This document shows, piece by piece, positions 14,359 through 22,369 of a stretch of 28,657 nucleotides of DNA (within the stretch, counting starts at the first letter, position 1; each line of letters starts with the position of its first letter). The notes beneath the pieces were generated by a model that saw only the letters and a program-made list of their open reading frames with translations, did no database searches and was not told where the DNA came from. A program made the position numbers and the translations under genes. The stretch is taken from the NCBI GenBank assembly GCA_910578735.1, contig CAJTSQ010000032.1:1-28657 (forward strand). Direction: 5' to 3'. Source of the stretch: an uncultured Oscillospiraceae bacterium. Lineage in GTDB: Bacteria; Bacillota; Clostridia; Oscillospirales; Oscillospiraceae.

Positions 14359-15135
14359 TTACGTTTCAAACCCGTTTTTGGGCATAGCACGCCACAGGGC
14401 GCGGGTGTAGGGATGAGTCAGTCCCTCCGGCTCCAGAAAGCGGGCGGCGGGGACCTCATCCACCGCCTGGCCGTCCCGAAGCACCACCACCTTGTGGGCA
14501 ACCGACAGGGCCAGCTCCAGGTCGTGGGTGATGAACAGCACTCCGGCCCCCTCCTCCGCCAGCTCCCGGAAGTGGCCCAGCACCCACCCGGCGGCCCGGG
14601 CGTCCAGACCGGGGGTGGGCTCATCGGCCACAATCAGCCGGGGGCGGTCCATCACGGCACAGGCGATGAGTACCCGCCGGGCCATCCCCCCGGACAGCTC
14701 AAAGGGATATAACTCCTCCACCTGCCGGTCCAGGCCGTAGCGCTCCAGAGCCGCCCGGCACCGGGTCAGGGCTTCCGGGTCCCTCCGGCCCTTGCGCACC
14801 TGGGGCCCCACCTGGAGCATGGGGTCCAGGTAGGTGACTCCCTGGGGGATCAGGGCCAGCTCACGCCCTCGGAGGTCCGCTGCCCGCTGCCGGGTGAGGG
14901 GGGCGCCGTCATAGCAGATTTCTCCGGACATCCGAGCGTTCCGGGGCAAAATGTGAAAAATTGCGTGGGCCAGCAGGCTCTTTCCCGCACCGCTGGAGCC
15001 CACCACCGCCACCACCTGACCCGGTTTCACGGTGAGGGACAGGTCCTGGACAGCGGGCAGCTCCCTCCGGGAGAGCCCCCGGCCGTAGCGGGTAAAGGTA
15101 ATGGACAGGTGCTCCACGGATAAAATCGGCTCCAT
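14359..15135 (-). CDS. nikD: Nickel/peptide ABC transporter ATPase 1 (NikD-like)
   Basis: 258 residues of the DppD/NikD type. Walker A is GSSGAGKSLL (about 46-55), the PQGVTYLDPMLQVG block matches the PepT Q-loop region, the signature is LSGGMARR, Walker B is LIVADEPTPGLD and the H-loop ITHDLELA. The C-terminus THPYTRALWRAMP is the conserved tail of this subfamily. AGGAGGGAG precedes the ATG in a nine-base gap after the permease stop. It energises the transporter together with the 13676-14314 product. Confidence 0.9.
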   Translation of the reverse strand: MEPILSVEHLSITFTRYGRGLSRRELPAVQDLSLTVKPGQVVAVVGSSGAGKSLLAHAIFHILPRNARMSGEICYDGAPLTRQRAADLRGRELALIPQGVTYLDPMLQVGPQVRKGRRDPEALTRCRAALERYGLDRQVEELYPFELSGGMARRVLIACAVMDRPRLIVADEPTPGLDARAAGWVLGHFRELAEEGAGVLFITHDLELALSVAHKVVVLRDGQAVDEVPAARFLEPEGLTHPYTRALWRAMPKNGFET

Positions 15136-15144
15136 AACTCCCTC

Positions 15145-15963
15145 CTATTCCTGGGCGCTGGCGGGGGAGAGAAGCAGCCGCAGCCGCTCCCCGGCCTGAG
15201 CGAACAGGACCACCACCAGCACCAGCGAAATCCCCGGCATCAGAGCCAGCCACCACCGGCCGGCCGCCAGATACCCCATGCTCTCCTCCAGGATAACCCC
15301 GATGGCGGGCTGCTCCGGGGACAGGCCAAAGCCCAGAAAGGTGACGCCGGCCTCATGGAGTATGGCGTGGGGGAACTGAAGAACCAGCCCGGTCAACAAC
15401 TGGGGCAGCAGGTGGGGCAGCAGATGGAGCCGCAGAAGCCTCCCCCGGGACACCCCCAGCCGCCGGGCCATTTGAATGTAGGGGGCCTGGCGCAGCTGGA
15501 GTACCTCCCCCCGGAGCACCCGGGCCAGGGAGGTCCAGTGGCTGAGGGCCACCCCCGCCGTCACCCCCAGCAGGCCCCTGCCGCAGGCCAGGGAGATCAG
15601 AATAATCAGCAGAATGTGGGGCACCCCCATCATCAGATCGATCACCCAGGATATGGCGGCATCCACCCAGCCCCTAAACAGGGCGGAGGCCGTCCCCAAA
15701 AGCAGGGCGGTGATTCCGCTGACGGCGACGGTGAGCAACCCCACCCGCATGGACAGAGACAGCCCGGCCAGGGTGCGGACCAGCATATCTCGCCCCATCC
15801 AATCGGTACCGAAGGGATGGGCCAGGCAGGGGGGCAGATTTTTTTGACTGAAGTCGGCGGCTTGGACCTGTTCGGCCAGCAGTCCCCCGGCCAGGGCCAG
15901 GGCACACAGGACCGCCCCGGCCAGAATCAGCAGGAGCAGCGTACTCCTTCTGCGGTTTTTCAT
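15145..15963 (-). CDS. nikC: Nickel/peptide ABC transporter permease 2 (NikC-like)
   Basis: 272 residues. It has an N-terminal membrane anchor, then HPFGTDWMGRDMLVRTLAG, the hallmark of DppC/NikC permeases, then about five membrane helices. The ATPase-contacting EAA loop lies near QMARRLGVSRGRLLRLHLLP, and the end (EAGVTFLGFGL..PAIGVIL) is conserved. The start overlaps the upstream stop as ATGA, so expression is coupled. Confidence 0.9.
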   Translation of the reverse strand: MKNRRRSTLLLLILAGAVLCALALAGGLLAEQVQAADFSQKNLPPCLAHPFGTDWMGRDMLVRTLAGLSLSMRVGLLTVAVSGITALLLGTASALFRGWVDAAISWVIDLMMGVPHILLIILISLACGRGLLGVTAGVALSHWTSLARVLRGEVLQLRQAPYIQMARRLGVSRGRLLRLHLLPHLLPQLLTGLVLQFPHAILHEAGVTFLGFGLSPEQPAIGVILEESMGYLAAGRWWLALMPGISLVLVVVLFAQAGERLRLLLSPASAQE

Positions 15964-16946
15964 CCGCCGGCCGCCTCCCTTCGGATACGGGGGTCGATGA
16001 CCCCATAGAGCAGGTCGGCGGCCAGATTTCCCCCAAAGACCAGGGCGGAGTTAACCAGAGTGATGCCCAGCAGCAGGGGCAGATCGCCCCCCAACCCGGC
16101 GGCCACCACTGTCTGGCCCAAGCCTGGATAGGAAAACACCTGTTCCACCAGCACCGAACCGCCGATGAGCTCCCCGATGGAGGCAAACTGTAAGGTCATG
16201 GCGGGCAGGGCTACATTGCGCAGCACATGCCGGCGGAGGATATGCTCCTCCCCCCTGGCCCGGGCGAAGAGGACGTAGTCGCTGTCCAGCACGTCCGCCA
16301 CCTTCTCCCGGGTGTGGAGGGCAATGTTGGCCACGCCGGTGACGGACAGGGTCACAGCGGGCAGAATGGCGTGGTGCAGCCGCTGGGCCAGGGTCACCGA
16401 GGCCGCGTCCGCCCCAATGGGGACAGCCAGCCCAATGGGCAGCAGCTTCAGCCACACGGAGAAGACAATGAGCAGCAGCAGGGCCAGCCAGAAGGCGGGG
16501 GTGCTGGAGATCACCAGGCAGTACCCCCGGACCAGCCTGTCCGGCCACCGGCCCCGATTGGCCCCGGCCATCACTCCCAAAGCCAGCCCCAGACCTCCGG
16601 ACAGCATCCAGGCGAATACCAGCAGCCCCAGGGAATTGCTCAGCCGCTGGCCAATCACCTCCAGCACCGGCCGGCGGTAGAGCAGGGAGACGCCCAGGTC
16701 CCCCCGGAGCACGCCGCCCAGCCAGCCCAGATAGCGCTCCGCCGCCGGGGCGTCCACCCCCCAGTAGGCCTCCAGCCTGGCAATCTGTTCAGGACTCATG
16801 GTCCCCAGGGCCGCCTGGCCGATATTCGTCTGGAGGGGGTCCAGGGGGGACGCGTCCATGAGCAGAAAAGCCGTCAGGCTCACCCCCAGCAGGAGAAGGG
16901 CCATGCGAAGCAGCTTTTTAATTGTGAATTTCAGGCGGTGTTTCAT
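15960..16946 (-). CDS. nikB: Nickel/peptide ABC transporter permease 1 (NikB-like)
   Basis: 328 residues of the DppB/NikB family, with an N-terminal helix (about 12-32), GVLRGDLGVSLLYRRPV, several membrane helices and the EAA loop near FARARGEEHILRRHVLRN. VLVEQVFSYPGLGQ is a strong family signature. I chose ATG at 16946 because it overlaps the stop of the binding-protein gene as ATGA and GGAG lies just upstream; an in-frame ATG at 16958 lies inside that gene. It forms the channel with the NikC-like permease. Confidence 0.9.
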   Translation of the reverse strand: MKHRLKFTIKKLLRMALLLLGVSLTAFLLMDASPLDPLQTNIGQAALGTMSPEQIARLEAYWGVDAPAAERYLGWLGGVLRGDLGVSLLYRRPVLEVIGQRLSNSLGLLVFAWMLSGGLGLALGVMAGANRGRWPDRLVRGYCLVISSTPAFWLALLLLIVFSVWLKLLPIGLAVPIGADAASVTLAQRLHHAILPAVTLSVTGVANIALHTREKVADVLDSDYVLFARARGEEHILRRHVLRNVALPAMTLQFASIGELIGGSVLVEQVFSYPGLGQTVVAAGLGGDLPLLLGITLVNSALVFGGNLAADLLYGVIDPRIRREAAGG

Positions 16947-18490
16947 TCCCAGCTCCATTGATCGACGTTGTTAACGATAGACCACCCGTGTCCGTGGGGG
17001 TGAATTTTCTGCTCGGCCACCGCCAACCCGTCCCGGACCCAGTACAGGTGGTCCACATTCACCAGCCACACCCAGGGCACATCTCCGGCAATCTCCTCCT
17101 GGGCCTGCTGCCACAGGGCGTAGGACTCCTCCAGATCGGGGCAGGCCAGGGCCGCGTCCATCAGCTCGTCCGCCGCGGGGGAGGCGTAGGGGGAGTAACG
17201 GGCGGAGTACCCATCGGGGTCGTCGGTGTGGTAGATGTTATACAGCTCCATAGGGGTGTGGGCCCCCCAGCCCCAGACCAGCGGGTTGAACTGGGCGTCC
17301 TCATAGGCGGTGTCCCAGCCCACCCCCTTGATATCCGCCTCAATGCCCAGCTCTTTGAGCTGGTTTGCCAGCTCGGCGGCCAGGCCCTGGCGCACCGAGT
17401 CTCCGGCGGCGTAGTAGATGGTCAGACTGAGCTCCATCTCACTCGTTCCCCGGACCCGAATGCCGTCCGGCCCGACCGGCCAGCCCCACTCGTCCAGAAG
17501 AGCTCTGGCCCCCTCTGGGTCGTACGCCACCTCGTTGACAGGGCTGTACCAGGGCAAGCCGTCGCAGACGCTGTAGGCGGGGGTGCCGTAGCCGTCGAGC
17601 ACGTTGTCGATCATCCTCTGCCGGTCGATCCCCATATTGATGGCCTGGCGGACTGGAAGCTCCATGGTGGGCGAGCTCATGGTGACGGGCAGGTTGATTC
17701 CCCGGTTGTCCACCGTCCGGACGGACAGCAAGGAATAGCCGTCCACGGTCTGATCCGAGTAGGGGACGGAGGTGTAGGCCAGATCGGCCTGGCCCGCCTG
17801 AACGGCCAGAAAGGCGGCGTCCTCCTCCATGAACAGGATATTCACCCGCTCCATTTTGGGCTTTTCCCCGTAGTAGTCCGGGTTGGCCTCCAGAATGACC
17901 TGCTGGCCCCGGTCCCACTGCTTCAGGAGATACCGCCCTGAGCCGACAGGATTGCTCCCGTAGGTCTCCGGGTCGTAGGAGTCCTCCGGGACGATACCCA
18001 GGGTTGCCATGGTGTAGGGCCAGATGGAGAAGGGCCGGTTCATGTGAAAGATCACCGTTGTATCGTCTGCGGCCTCCGCCCGGTTCAGCATGGTAAAGTC
18101 ATTGACCGAGCTGCCGTCCCGGGCCGCGTTGTAGGTAAAGGCCACGTCGGCAGCGGTGAGGGCATTGCCGTCGGTAAACTTCACGCCCTCCCGGATGGTC
18201 ACCGTCCAGGCCAGCCCATCCTCACTGACCCTCATATCGGTGGCCAGGTCGTAGCCGATGGTCAGGTCGGGGTTGGTCACCGTCAGGGTGGACTGGATCA
18301 GGGGCTCATGGACATGCTCCCCCGCGCCCCAGCCGTGGATGGGGTCAAACCCGGCCTCGGGCTCCGAGGTGGGACCCATGACCACGGTGACGCTCCTCCT
18401 ATCCTGGGGGGCCTCCGCCGGAGGGGCGGCCTGACACCCGGCCAGGAGGGAGAGGGCTAACAGGAAGGAAAGCAAAGCAGATCGTTTCAT
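16943..18490 (-). CDS. nikA: Substrate-binding lipoprotein, probably nickel (NikA-like, SBP family 5)
   Basis: 515 residues. The N-terminal signal ends in a lipobox (SLLAGC, Cys19), so the mature protein is a membrane-anchored extracellular lipoprotein. Family-5 hallmarks are visible: WTVTIREGVKFTDGNALTAADVAFTYN, NPVGSGRYLLKQW, VRQAINMGIDRQRMI and GYSARYSPYASPAADELMDAAL. The C-terminus has HPHGHGW, a potential metal-binding stretch. The fold also carries peptides, so nickel specificity is inferred from the larEBC neighbours. AGGAG near the end of larC serves as its ribosome-binding site, and only one base separates the two genes. Confidence 0.87.
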   Translation of the reverse strand: MKRSALLSFLLALSLLAGCQAAPPAEAPQDRRSVTVVMGPTSEPEAGFDPIHGWGAGEHVHEPLIQSTLTVTNPDLTIGYDLATDMRVSEDGLAWTVTIREGVKFTDGNALTAADVAFTYNAARDGSSVNDFTMLNRAEAADDTTVIFHMNRPFSIWPYTMATLGIVPEDSYDPETYGSNPVGSGRYLLKQWDRGQQVILEANPDYYGEKPKMERVNILFMEEDAAFLAVQAGQADLAYTSVPYSDQTVDGYSLLSVRTVDNRGINLPVTMSSPTMELPVRQAINMGIDRQRMIDNVLDGYGTPAYSVCDGLPWYSPVNEVAYDPEGARALLDEWGWPVGPDGIRVRGTSEMELSLTIYYAAGDSVRQGLAAELANQLKELGIEADIKGVGWDTAYEDAQFNPLVWGWGAHTPMELYNIYHTDDPDGYSARYSPYASPAADELMDAALACPDLEESYALWQQAQEEIAGDVPWVWLVNVDHLYWVRDGLAVAEQKIHPHGHGWSIVNNVDQWSWE

Positions 18491-18491
18491 T

Positions 18492-19694
18492 TTATTTCTC
18501 CTCTAAATGCTGAATCGTGTTTTCAAACACCGTCTGATAGGGCAGGCCGTGTTCTCGGGCCAGGGCAGCCACATCCTCAAACTCCGGCTTGGCGTGGGTG
18601 ACGCCGAAGCCCTCAGCCACCTTTACCCGCACCGGCCCCCACTGGGTCTGGACCTGCCGGATGCCGGGGTTCAGATACAGCTTTTCCGATAGGCGGGTGC
18701 GCAGGCCGTTGGTGCTGGTGTGGGTAAAAATCTGGCGGGCCAGCTCCTGCTCCCAGTCAGGATCACACAATACAGAGAGTACCCAGCCGGGCCGGCCCTT
18801 CTTCATGGTTCCGGGGGTGGTGTACACGTCCAGCGCCCCCGCCTCCAGCAGCCGGGAACAGGCAAAGGCCAGGGCCTCGGGCGTCATGTCGTCGATGTTG
18901 CACACCAGCTCTACAATGTCTCCCCGCTCCCGGGGCTCCTCCTCCCCCCAAAAGGCCCGGACGCAGTTGGCCTGTTGGGGAAATTCCTTTGTCCCGATGC
19001 CATAGCCGATTTTCTCCGTCTCCATACCGCCGAACGCACCTATGGGGCCGAAGGACTGAACGAAGGTTTTCAGCAGGGCAGCCCCGGTGGGGGTACACAG
19101 CTCCCCCTGAACATCCCCGCTATAGGTGGGGATGCCCTTCAGCAGGTTTGCGGTGGCGGGGGCGGGGACGGGCATCATTCCGTGGGCGCAGCGCACCGTC
19201 CCGCTGCCCACGTGGACGGGGGAGGCGGTCACTAGGTCGGGGTCCAGCAGGTACATGGCATAGCACACTCCCACCACGTCGGCCACCGCGTCTAGGGCAC
19301 CTACTTCGTGAAAGTGGACATCCCCCACATCGCAGCCGTGGGCCTGGGCCTCCGCCTGGGCAATGGCGTCGTAGACCTGCCGGGCTCTGTCCTTCACCGC
19401 CTGGGGCAGGGGAAGCCCGCCGATGAGCTCCCCGATGCAGCCCGGCGTGGCGTGGTGGTGGTATTCATGGTCGTGCGCATGCTCCTCCTGGCCGTGGACA
19501 GTCACCCGCATATGGGTGCCCGCAATGCCGCTGGTCTTGGCGGCCACAGGGGCCACCTCCACTCCGGGCAGGCCCAGGCCGTTCATAGTATGTAGAAAGG
19601 CTTTCCGCTGGCTTTCGTCCAGCAGCTCGTACAGGGCGGCCATGAGCATGTCCCCAGCCGCCCCCATTTTGCACTCCAGATAAAGTGTTTTCAA
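18492..19694 (-). CDS. larC: Nickel-pincer cofactor biosynthesis protein LarC (nickel insertase)
   Basis: 400 residues; inserts nickel into the pincer nucleotide in a CTP-dependent reaction. The start MKTLYLECKMGAAGDMLMAA is the conserved LarC opening. A His-rich stretch lies at H67-H81 (HGQEEHAHDHEYHHH), and DVHFHEVGALDAVADVVG, CTPTGAALL and VCNIDDMTPE are family blocks. In Lactobacillus plantarum LarC is made by a programmed frameshift; here it is one uninterrupted frame. The start is TTG at 19694, overlapping the larB stop as TTGA, with GGAGGG upstream. Confidence 0.95.
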   Translation of the reverse strand: MKTLYLECKMGAAGDMLMAALYELLDESQRKAFLHTMNGLGLPGVEVAPVAAKTSGIAGTHMRVTVHGQEEHAHDHEYHHHATPGCIGELIGGLPLPQAVKDRARQVYDAIAQAEAQAHGCDVGDVHFHEVGALDAVADVVGVCYAMYLLDPDLVTASPVHVGSGTVRCAHGMMPVPAPATANLLKGIPTYSGDVQGELCTPTGAALLKTFVQSFGPIGAFGGMETEKIGYGIGTKEFPQQANCVRAFWGEEEPRERGDIVELVCNIDDMTPEALAFACSRLLEAGALDVYTTPGTMKKGRPGWVLSVLCDPDWEQELARQIFTHTSTNGLRTRLSEKLYLNPGIRQVQTQWGPVRVKVAEGFGVTHAKPEFEDVAALAREHGLPYQTVFENTIQHLEEK

Positions 19695-20449
19695 GAAATT
19701 CCCTCCATTTGGTTAATCATGCTGGCCAGATAGCCGGCTCCAAAGCCGTTGTCGATGTTCACCACGCTGCATCCGGAGGCGCAGGAGTTGAGCATGGCCA
19801 GCAGGGCGGACAGCCCGCCGAAGTTGGCCCCATAGCCCACGCTGGTGGGGACAGCCACCACGGGGCAGTCCACCAGCCCCCCGATGACCGAGGCCAGCGC
19901 CCCCTCCATCCCGGCCACCGCCACCACACAGCGGGCGCTCGTCAGGGGCTCCAGGCTGGACAGCAGCCGGTGGAGCCCCGCCACCCCCACGTCGTACAGC
20001 CGGGTAACCCGGTTGCCCAGCACTTCGGCAGTGAGGGCGGCCTCCTCGGCCACAGGCATGTCGCTGGTCCCCCCGGTGGCCACCACGATGTGGCCCAGGG
20101 CGTTCCGCTTCCCGGAGAAGGCCACAGCCAGCCTGGGGATGGGGTGGTAGTCCAGGGGGACGGCCCTCCCCACCAGCTCGGCCGCCTCAGGAGACAGGCG
20201 GGTGATGAGGACGTTTTGACAGCCCCGCGCCCCCATAGCCCCGGCGATGCCGGCGATCTGCTCCGGGGTCTTGCCCGCCCCGTAGATGACCTCCGCCGCT
20301 CCCTGGCGGACGGAGCGGTGGAAATCCACCTTGGCGTAGCCCAGGTCCTCAAAGGGGGCTCGCTTCAGCTGGGACAGGGCCTCCTCCGGGGGGACGGCCC
20401 CCTCCGCCACCTGGCGGAGCAGCTGCAAAATATCGTGCCGGTTGTCCAT
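19691..20449 (-). CDS. larB: Nickel-pincer cofactor biosynthesis protein LarB (NaAD carboxylase/hydrolase)
   Basis: 252 residues; carboxylates the pyridinium ring of nicotinic acid adenine dinucleotide and releases AMP, the first step of the pathway. The C-terminal two thirds are PurE-like (VVATGGTSDMPVAEEAALTA, GMEGALASVIGGL, PTSVGYGANFGG). NSCASGCSVVNIDNGFGAG carries the Cys (C222) that corresponds to the family's substrate-binding cysteine. AGGAGG stands five bases before the ATG. It sits nine bases after larE. Confidence 0.95.
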   Translation of the reverse strand: MDNRHDILQLLRQVAEGAVPPEEALSQLKRAPFEDLGYAKVDFHRSVRQGAAEVIYGAGKTPEQIAGIAGAMGARGCQNVLITRLSPEAAELVGRAVPLDYHPIPRLAVAFSGKRNALGHIVVATGGTSDMPVAEEAALTAEVLGNRVTRLYDVGVAGLHRLLSSLEPLTSARCVVAVAGMEGALASVIGGLVDCPVVAVPTSVGYGANFGGLSALLAMLNSCASGCSVVNIDNGFGAGYLASMINQMEGIS

Positions 20450-20458
20450 AACTACCTC

Positions 20459-21214
20459 CTAGTCCATGGGGACCCTGGGCCGCAGGTCCAGAGTAATTTC
20501 TGAAAAATTCGCCTCCAGAGCGGCTAAGATGTCTGTCCGCCGCTTCAATGCCAGGGGGAGCTGGCCCTCCAGCACCTGGAGCTTGGCCCCGCCGGCAGTC
20601 AGCCGCAGGCGGAAGTCCCGGAAGCCCAGAGAGGCCAGGGCCTCCTCCCCCCGCTCCACCCGCTCCAGGTCCTCCCGGGTGATTGGCCGCCCGGCGGGGA
20701 CTCGAGTGGCCAGGCAGGCGTAGGAGGGCTTGTCCCAGGTGAACAGCTCCGCCTGTCGGGACAGCGCCCGGACCTGTTCTTTGGTCAGCCCGCACTCCCG
20801 CAGCGGAGAGCGGACCTCCAGCTCCGCCAGCGCCCGAATCCCGGGGCGGTCCCCGCCGTCGTCCGAAGCGTTGGTGCCGTCTATCAGCAGGGAGAAACCC
20901 TCCGAGGCGGCATAGCGTTTCAGCTTGGAGAACATCCACCGCTTGCAGTGATAGCAGCGGTCAGGCGGGTTGGAGACCACTGTCTCCTGGTCAAGGATGT
21001 CGTAATCCAGCACAATCAGATCCGCGTTCAGCTGTTCGCACAGACGGTAGGCGTCCTCCAGCTCAAACCGTGGCTGGAAGGGGGTCTTGACAAAATAGGG
21101 CCACACCTCGGCACCGGCCTGGAGTCCCGCCCACAGCAGGTAGGCGGAGTCCACCCCGCCGGAAAAGGCCAGCGCCGCCTTGGGGTGCTGGAAAAAGAAT
21201 TGTTCCAGTGTCAC
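20459..21214 (-). CDS. larE: Sulfur transferase LarE (pincer cofactor biosynthesis)
   Basis: 251 residues; an ATP-dependent PP-loop enzyme that adds sulfur to the carboxylated mononucleotide. The PP-loop is FSGGVDS (17-23). Other family blocks are PDRCYHCK, LIDGTNASDDGGDRPG and WDKPSYACLATRVPAGRPIT; the Cys at 167 in the last corresponds to the sulfur-donating or cluster cysteine region. I chose GTG at 21214 because GGAGG lies eight bases before it. The frame is open to 21397, but that extension covers a leader with a transcription terminator and the -35 box. It is the first gene of the lar-nik operon. Confidence 0.93.
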   Translation of the reverse strand: MTLEQFFFQHPKAALAFSGGVDSAYLLWAGLQAGAEVWPYFVKTPFQPRFELEDAYRLCEQLNADLIVLDYDILDQETVVSNPPDRCYHCKRWMFSKLKRYAASEGFSLLIDGTNASDDGGDRPGIRALAELEVRSPLRECGLTKEQVRALSRQAELFTWDKPSYACLATRVPAGRPITREDLERVERGEEALASLGFRDFRLRLTAGGAKLQVLEGQLPLALKRRTDILAALEANFSEITLDLRPRVPMD

Positions 21215-21361
21215 GGCTGATTCCTCCTTCAGACAGAAAAAAGACATACCAATCCGGTATGCCTTCTGGCCAGCCCCCGGTCTTCTGACCCGGGCACATA
21301 TAGAATCCTTTGAATGGAACCCGGAGCCTTCTGGCCCCTTCGCGGCTTCCTGCCGCCTGTG
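21215..21361 (-). promoter_or_regulatory. Structured 5' leader of larE (candidate riboswitch or attenuator)
   Basis: About 146 nt from the predicted start to larE. In order on the minus strand the leader shows hairpin GCGGC/GCCGC, hairpin GGGGCC-AGAA-GGCTCC, a less structured stretch, hairpin GGTC-AGAA-GACC extended by CCC/GGG, a short GCC-AGAA-GGC hairpin, then an intrinsic terminator just before the GGAGG. GGCCAGAAGGC occurs twice (plus strand 21326-21336 and 21261-21271). The second copy abuts and partly overlaps the terminator stem, so it could take part in antitermination. I could not match it to NiCo, cobalamin or T-box consensus from memory. Nickel or the finished cofactor are obvious ligand candidates (inference). 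Confidence 0.6.
21237..21263 (-). terminator. Attenuator terminator in the larE leader
   Basis: Minus strand GGCATACC pairs with GGTATGTC (8 bp, one G-U) around loop GGATT, followed by TTTTTT. It lies between the promoter and the larE ribosome-binding site, so full-length transcription needs read-through. Confidence 0.8.
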
Positions 21362-21367
21362 TTTTTT

Positions 21368-21397
21368 AGTATAGCAAGAGTACATATCCTCTGTCAA
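21368..21397 (-). promoter_or_regulatory. Promoter of the lar-nik operon
   Basis: A perfect TTGACA (21392-21397) and TATACT (21368-21373) are 18 bases apart on the minus strand. A second perfect TTGACA lies eight bases further upstream (21400-21405). Confidence 0.85.
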
Positions 21398-21462
21398 TAT
21401 GTCAAGAGGCCAAATTTGCTGTTGGCAGCATCCTGTACAACGCAGTCACACACAGCTCTATC

Positions 21463-21505
21463 ACTGAAAACCCCCGGAATCTCAGTGATTCCGGGGGTTT
21501 TCAGT
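21463..21505 (-). terminator. Bidirectional terminator after tRNA-Leu
   Basis: A perfect 19-bp inverted repeat (21463-21481 with 21487-21505) with core CCCCCGGAATC/GATTCCGGGGG and TTTT/AAAA flanks. It ends the tRNA-Leu transcript, and its outermost base pair touches the tRNA CCA end. Confidence 0.9.
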
Positions 21506-21591
21506 GGTGCGCGAGGCGGGAGTCGAACCCGCACGCCCTTGCGAGCACTGGCACCTGAAGCCAGCGAGTCTACCAATTCCACCACTCGCGC
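21505..21591 (-). tRNA. tRNA-Leu (anticodon CAG)
   Basis: 87 nt including an encoded CCA. Acceptor stem GCGCGAG pairs with CTCGCGC. The anticodon stem CTGGC/GCCAG holds loop TTCAGGT, so the anticodon is CAG and the codon read CUG. A long variable arm follows, as in class II leucine tRNAs, and the T-arm is GCGGGTTCGACTCCCGC. Confidence 0.97.
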
Positions 21592-21618
21592 GTGTGGCAC
21601 TCGTTCAGCGCAAGGAGA

Positions 21619-21647
21619 ATGATACCACATTCTCCGTCCGGTGTCAA
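21619..21647 (-). promoter_or_regulatory. Promoter of tRNA-Leu
   Basis: Perfect TTGACA (21642-21647) and TATCAT (21619-21624) with a 17-base spacer on the minus strand, about 28 bases before the mature tRNA 5' end. Confidence 0.85.
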
Positions 21648-21751
21648 CAATTTTTGCAAAATTTTTTTAAATTTTTTCTTCGGGGGATGAAGGATGCTTT
21701 CCTCTTGTAGATGAAGGGGTTTCATAACGTTCTCCTTTCTATGGGGTAAAT

Positions 21752-22369
21752 TCAGCTGTCCATATGAGTTGCCGCAAGAATCAGTTCAACACAGCGGTCG
21801 ATCCCCAGCTTGCTGCTGTTCAGACAGAGGTCATAATTTGCCGCCATCCCCCACGCCTGATCTGTGATATGCCTGTAGTAGCTGGAACGCTTCCTGTCCC
21901 GTTCCTTCACATGACTTCTGGCGGTGTCAACCGCAACCCCATGCTCCGCGATGACACGGTTGGCCCGGTCAGGCAGTGCGCCGGTGATAAAAACGTGGAA
22001 GCAGTCCTCCCGTTCTTGCAGGATGTAGTCGGCGCACCGTCCCACGATGACGCAGGACTCCTTCTCCGCCAGTTCCTTAATCAGCTCGGTCTGATAGGCG
22101 TTGATCTGATCGGGCAGGGCCATATTCCCCCTCTGATTGGCGTTATAGGCCGAGTAGCCCCGGGATGAAACGCTGGTGAACAGGCTGCTGGCGGAGGAGT
22201 ATTCCCCCTCCCACCGCACCGTCTCGGCGGACAGCCCGCTGCGCTCCGCCACGATCTGCACCAGCTTCTTGTCGTAGAAGGGAATGCCCAGCCGTTCTGC
22301 CACGGTTTTTCCGATGGTATGGCCGCCGCTGCCACACTGACGTCCTATGGTAATCACACATTTTTTCAT
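21752..22369 (-). CDS. Cytidylate kinase-like family protein
   Basis: 205 residues of the AAA_26 / cytidylate kinase-like family, cytoplasmic. The P-loop-type start is TIGRQCGSGGHTIGKTVA (7-24). IPFYDKKLV, then CVIVGRCADYIL and HVFITGALPDRANR, follow in the usual order, with an Arg-rich lid (KERDRKRSSYYRH) near the end. The actual phosphate acceptor is not established for this family. The start overlaps the MATE gene stop as ATGA; the two genes are probably one transcript. Base composition is less GC-rich than the operons on either side. Confidence 0.88.
   Translation of the reverse strand: MKKCVITIGRQCGSGGHTIGKTVAERLGIPFYDKKLVQIVAERSGLSAETVRWEGEYSSASSLFTSVSSRGYSAYNANQRGNMALPDQINAYQTELIKELAEKESCVIVGRCADYILQEREDCFHVFITGALPDRANRVIAEHGVAVDTARSHVKERDRKRSSYYRHITDQAWGMAANYDLCLNSSKLGIDRCVELILAATHMDS

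Noticed and set aside
18492..19694. Programmed frameshift in larC as in Lactobacillus plantarum
   Set aside because: The gene is one continuous frame of 400 codons with all LarC blocks in order.
21215..21361. larE leader as a NiCo (czcD) or cobalamin riboswitch
   Set aside because: The conserved ACAG/GCAGGGGC elements of NiCo and the GGUGCC start and B12-box of cobalamin switches are not present in recognisable form; kept only as an unassigned leader.
21212..21397. N-terminal extension of LarE up to 21397
   Set aside because: The extension covers the -10 box and a transcription terminator and lacks LarE similarity; the GTG at 21214 has a good ribosome-binding site.
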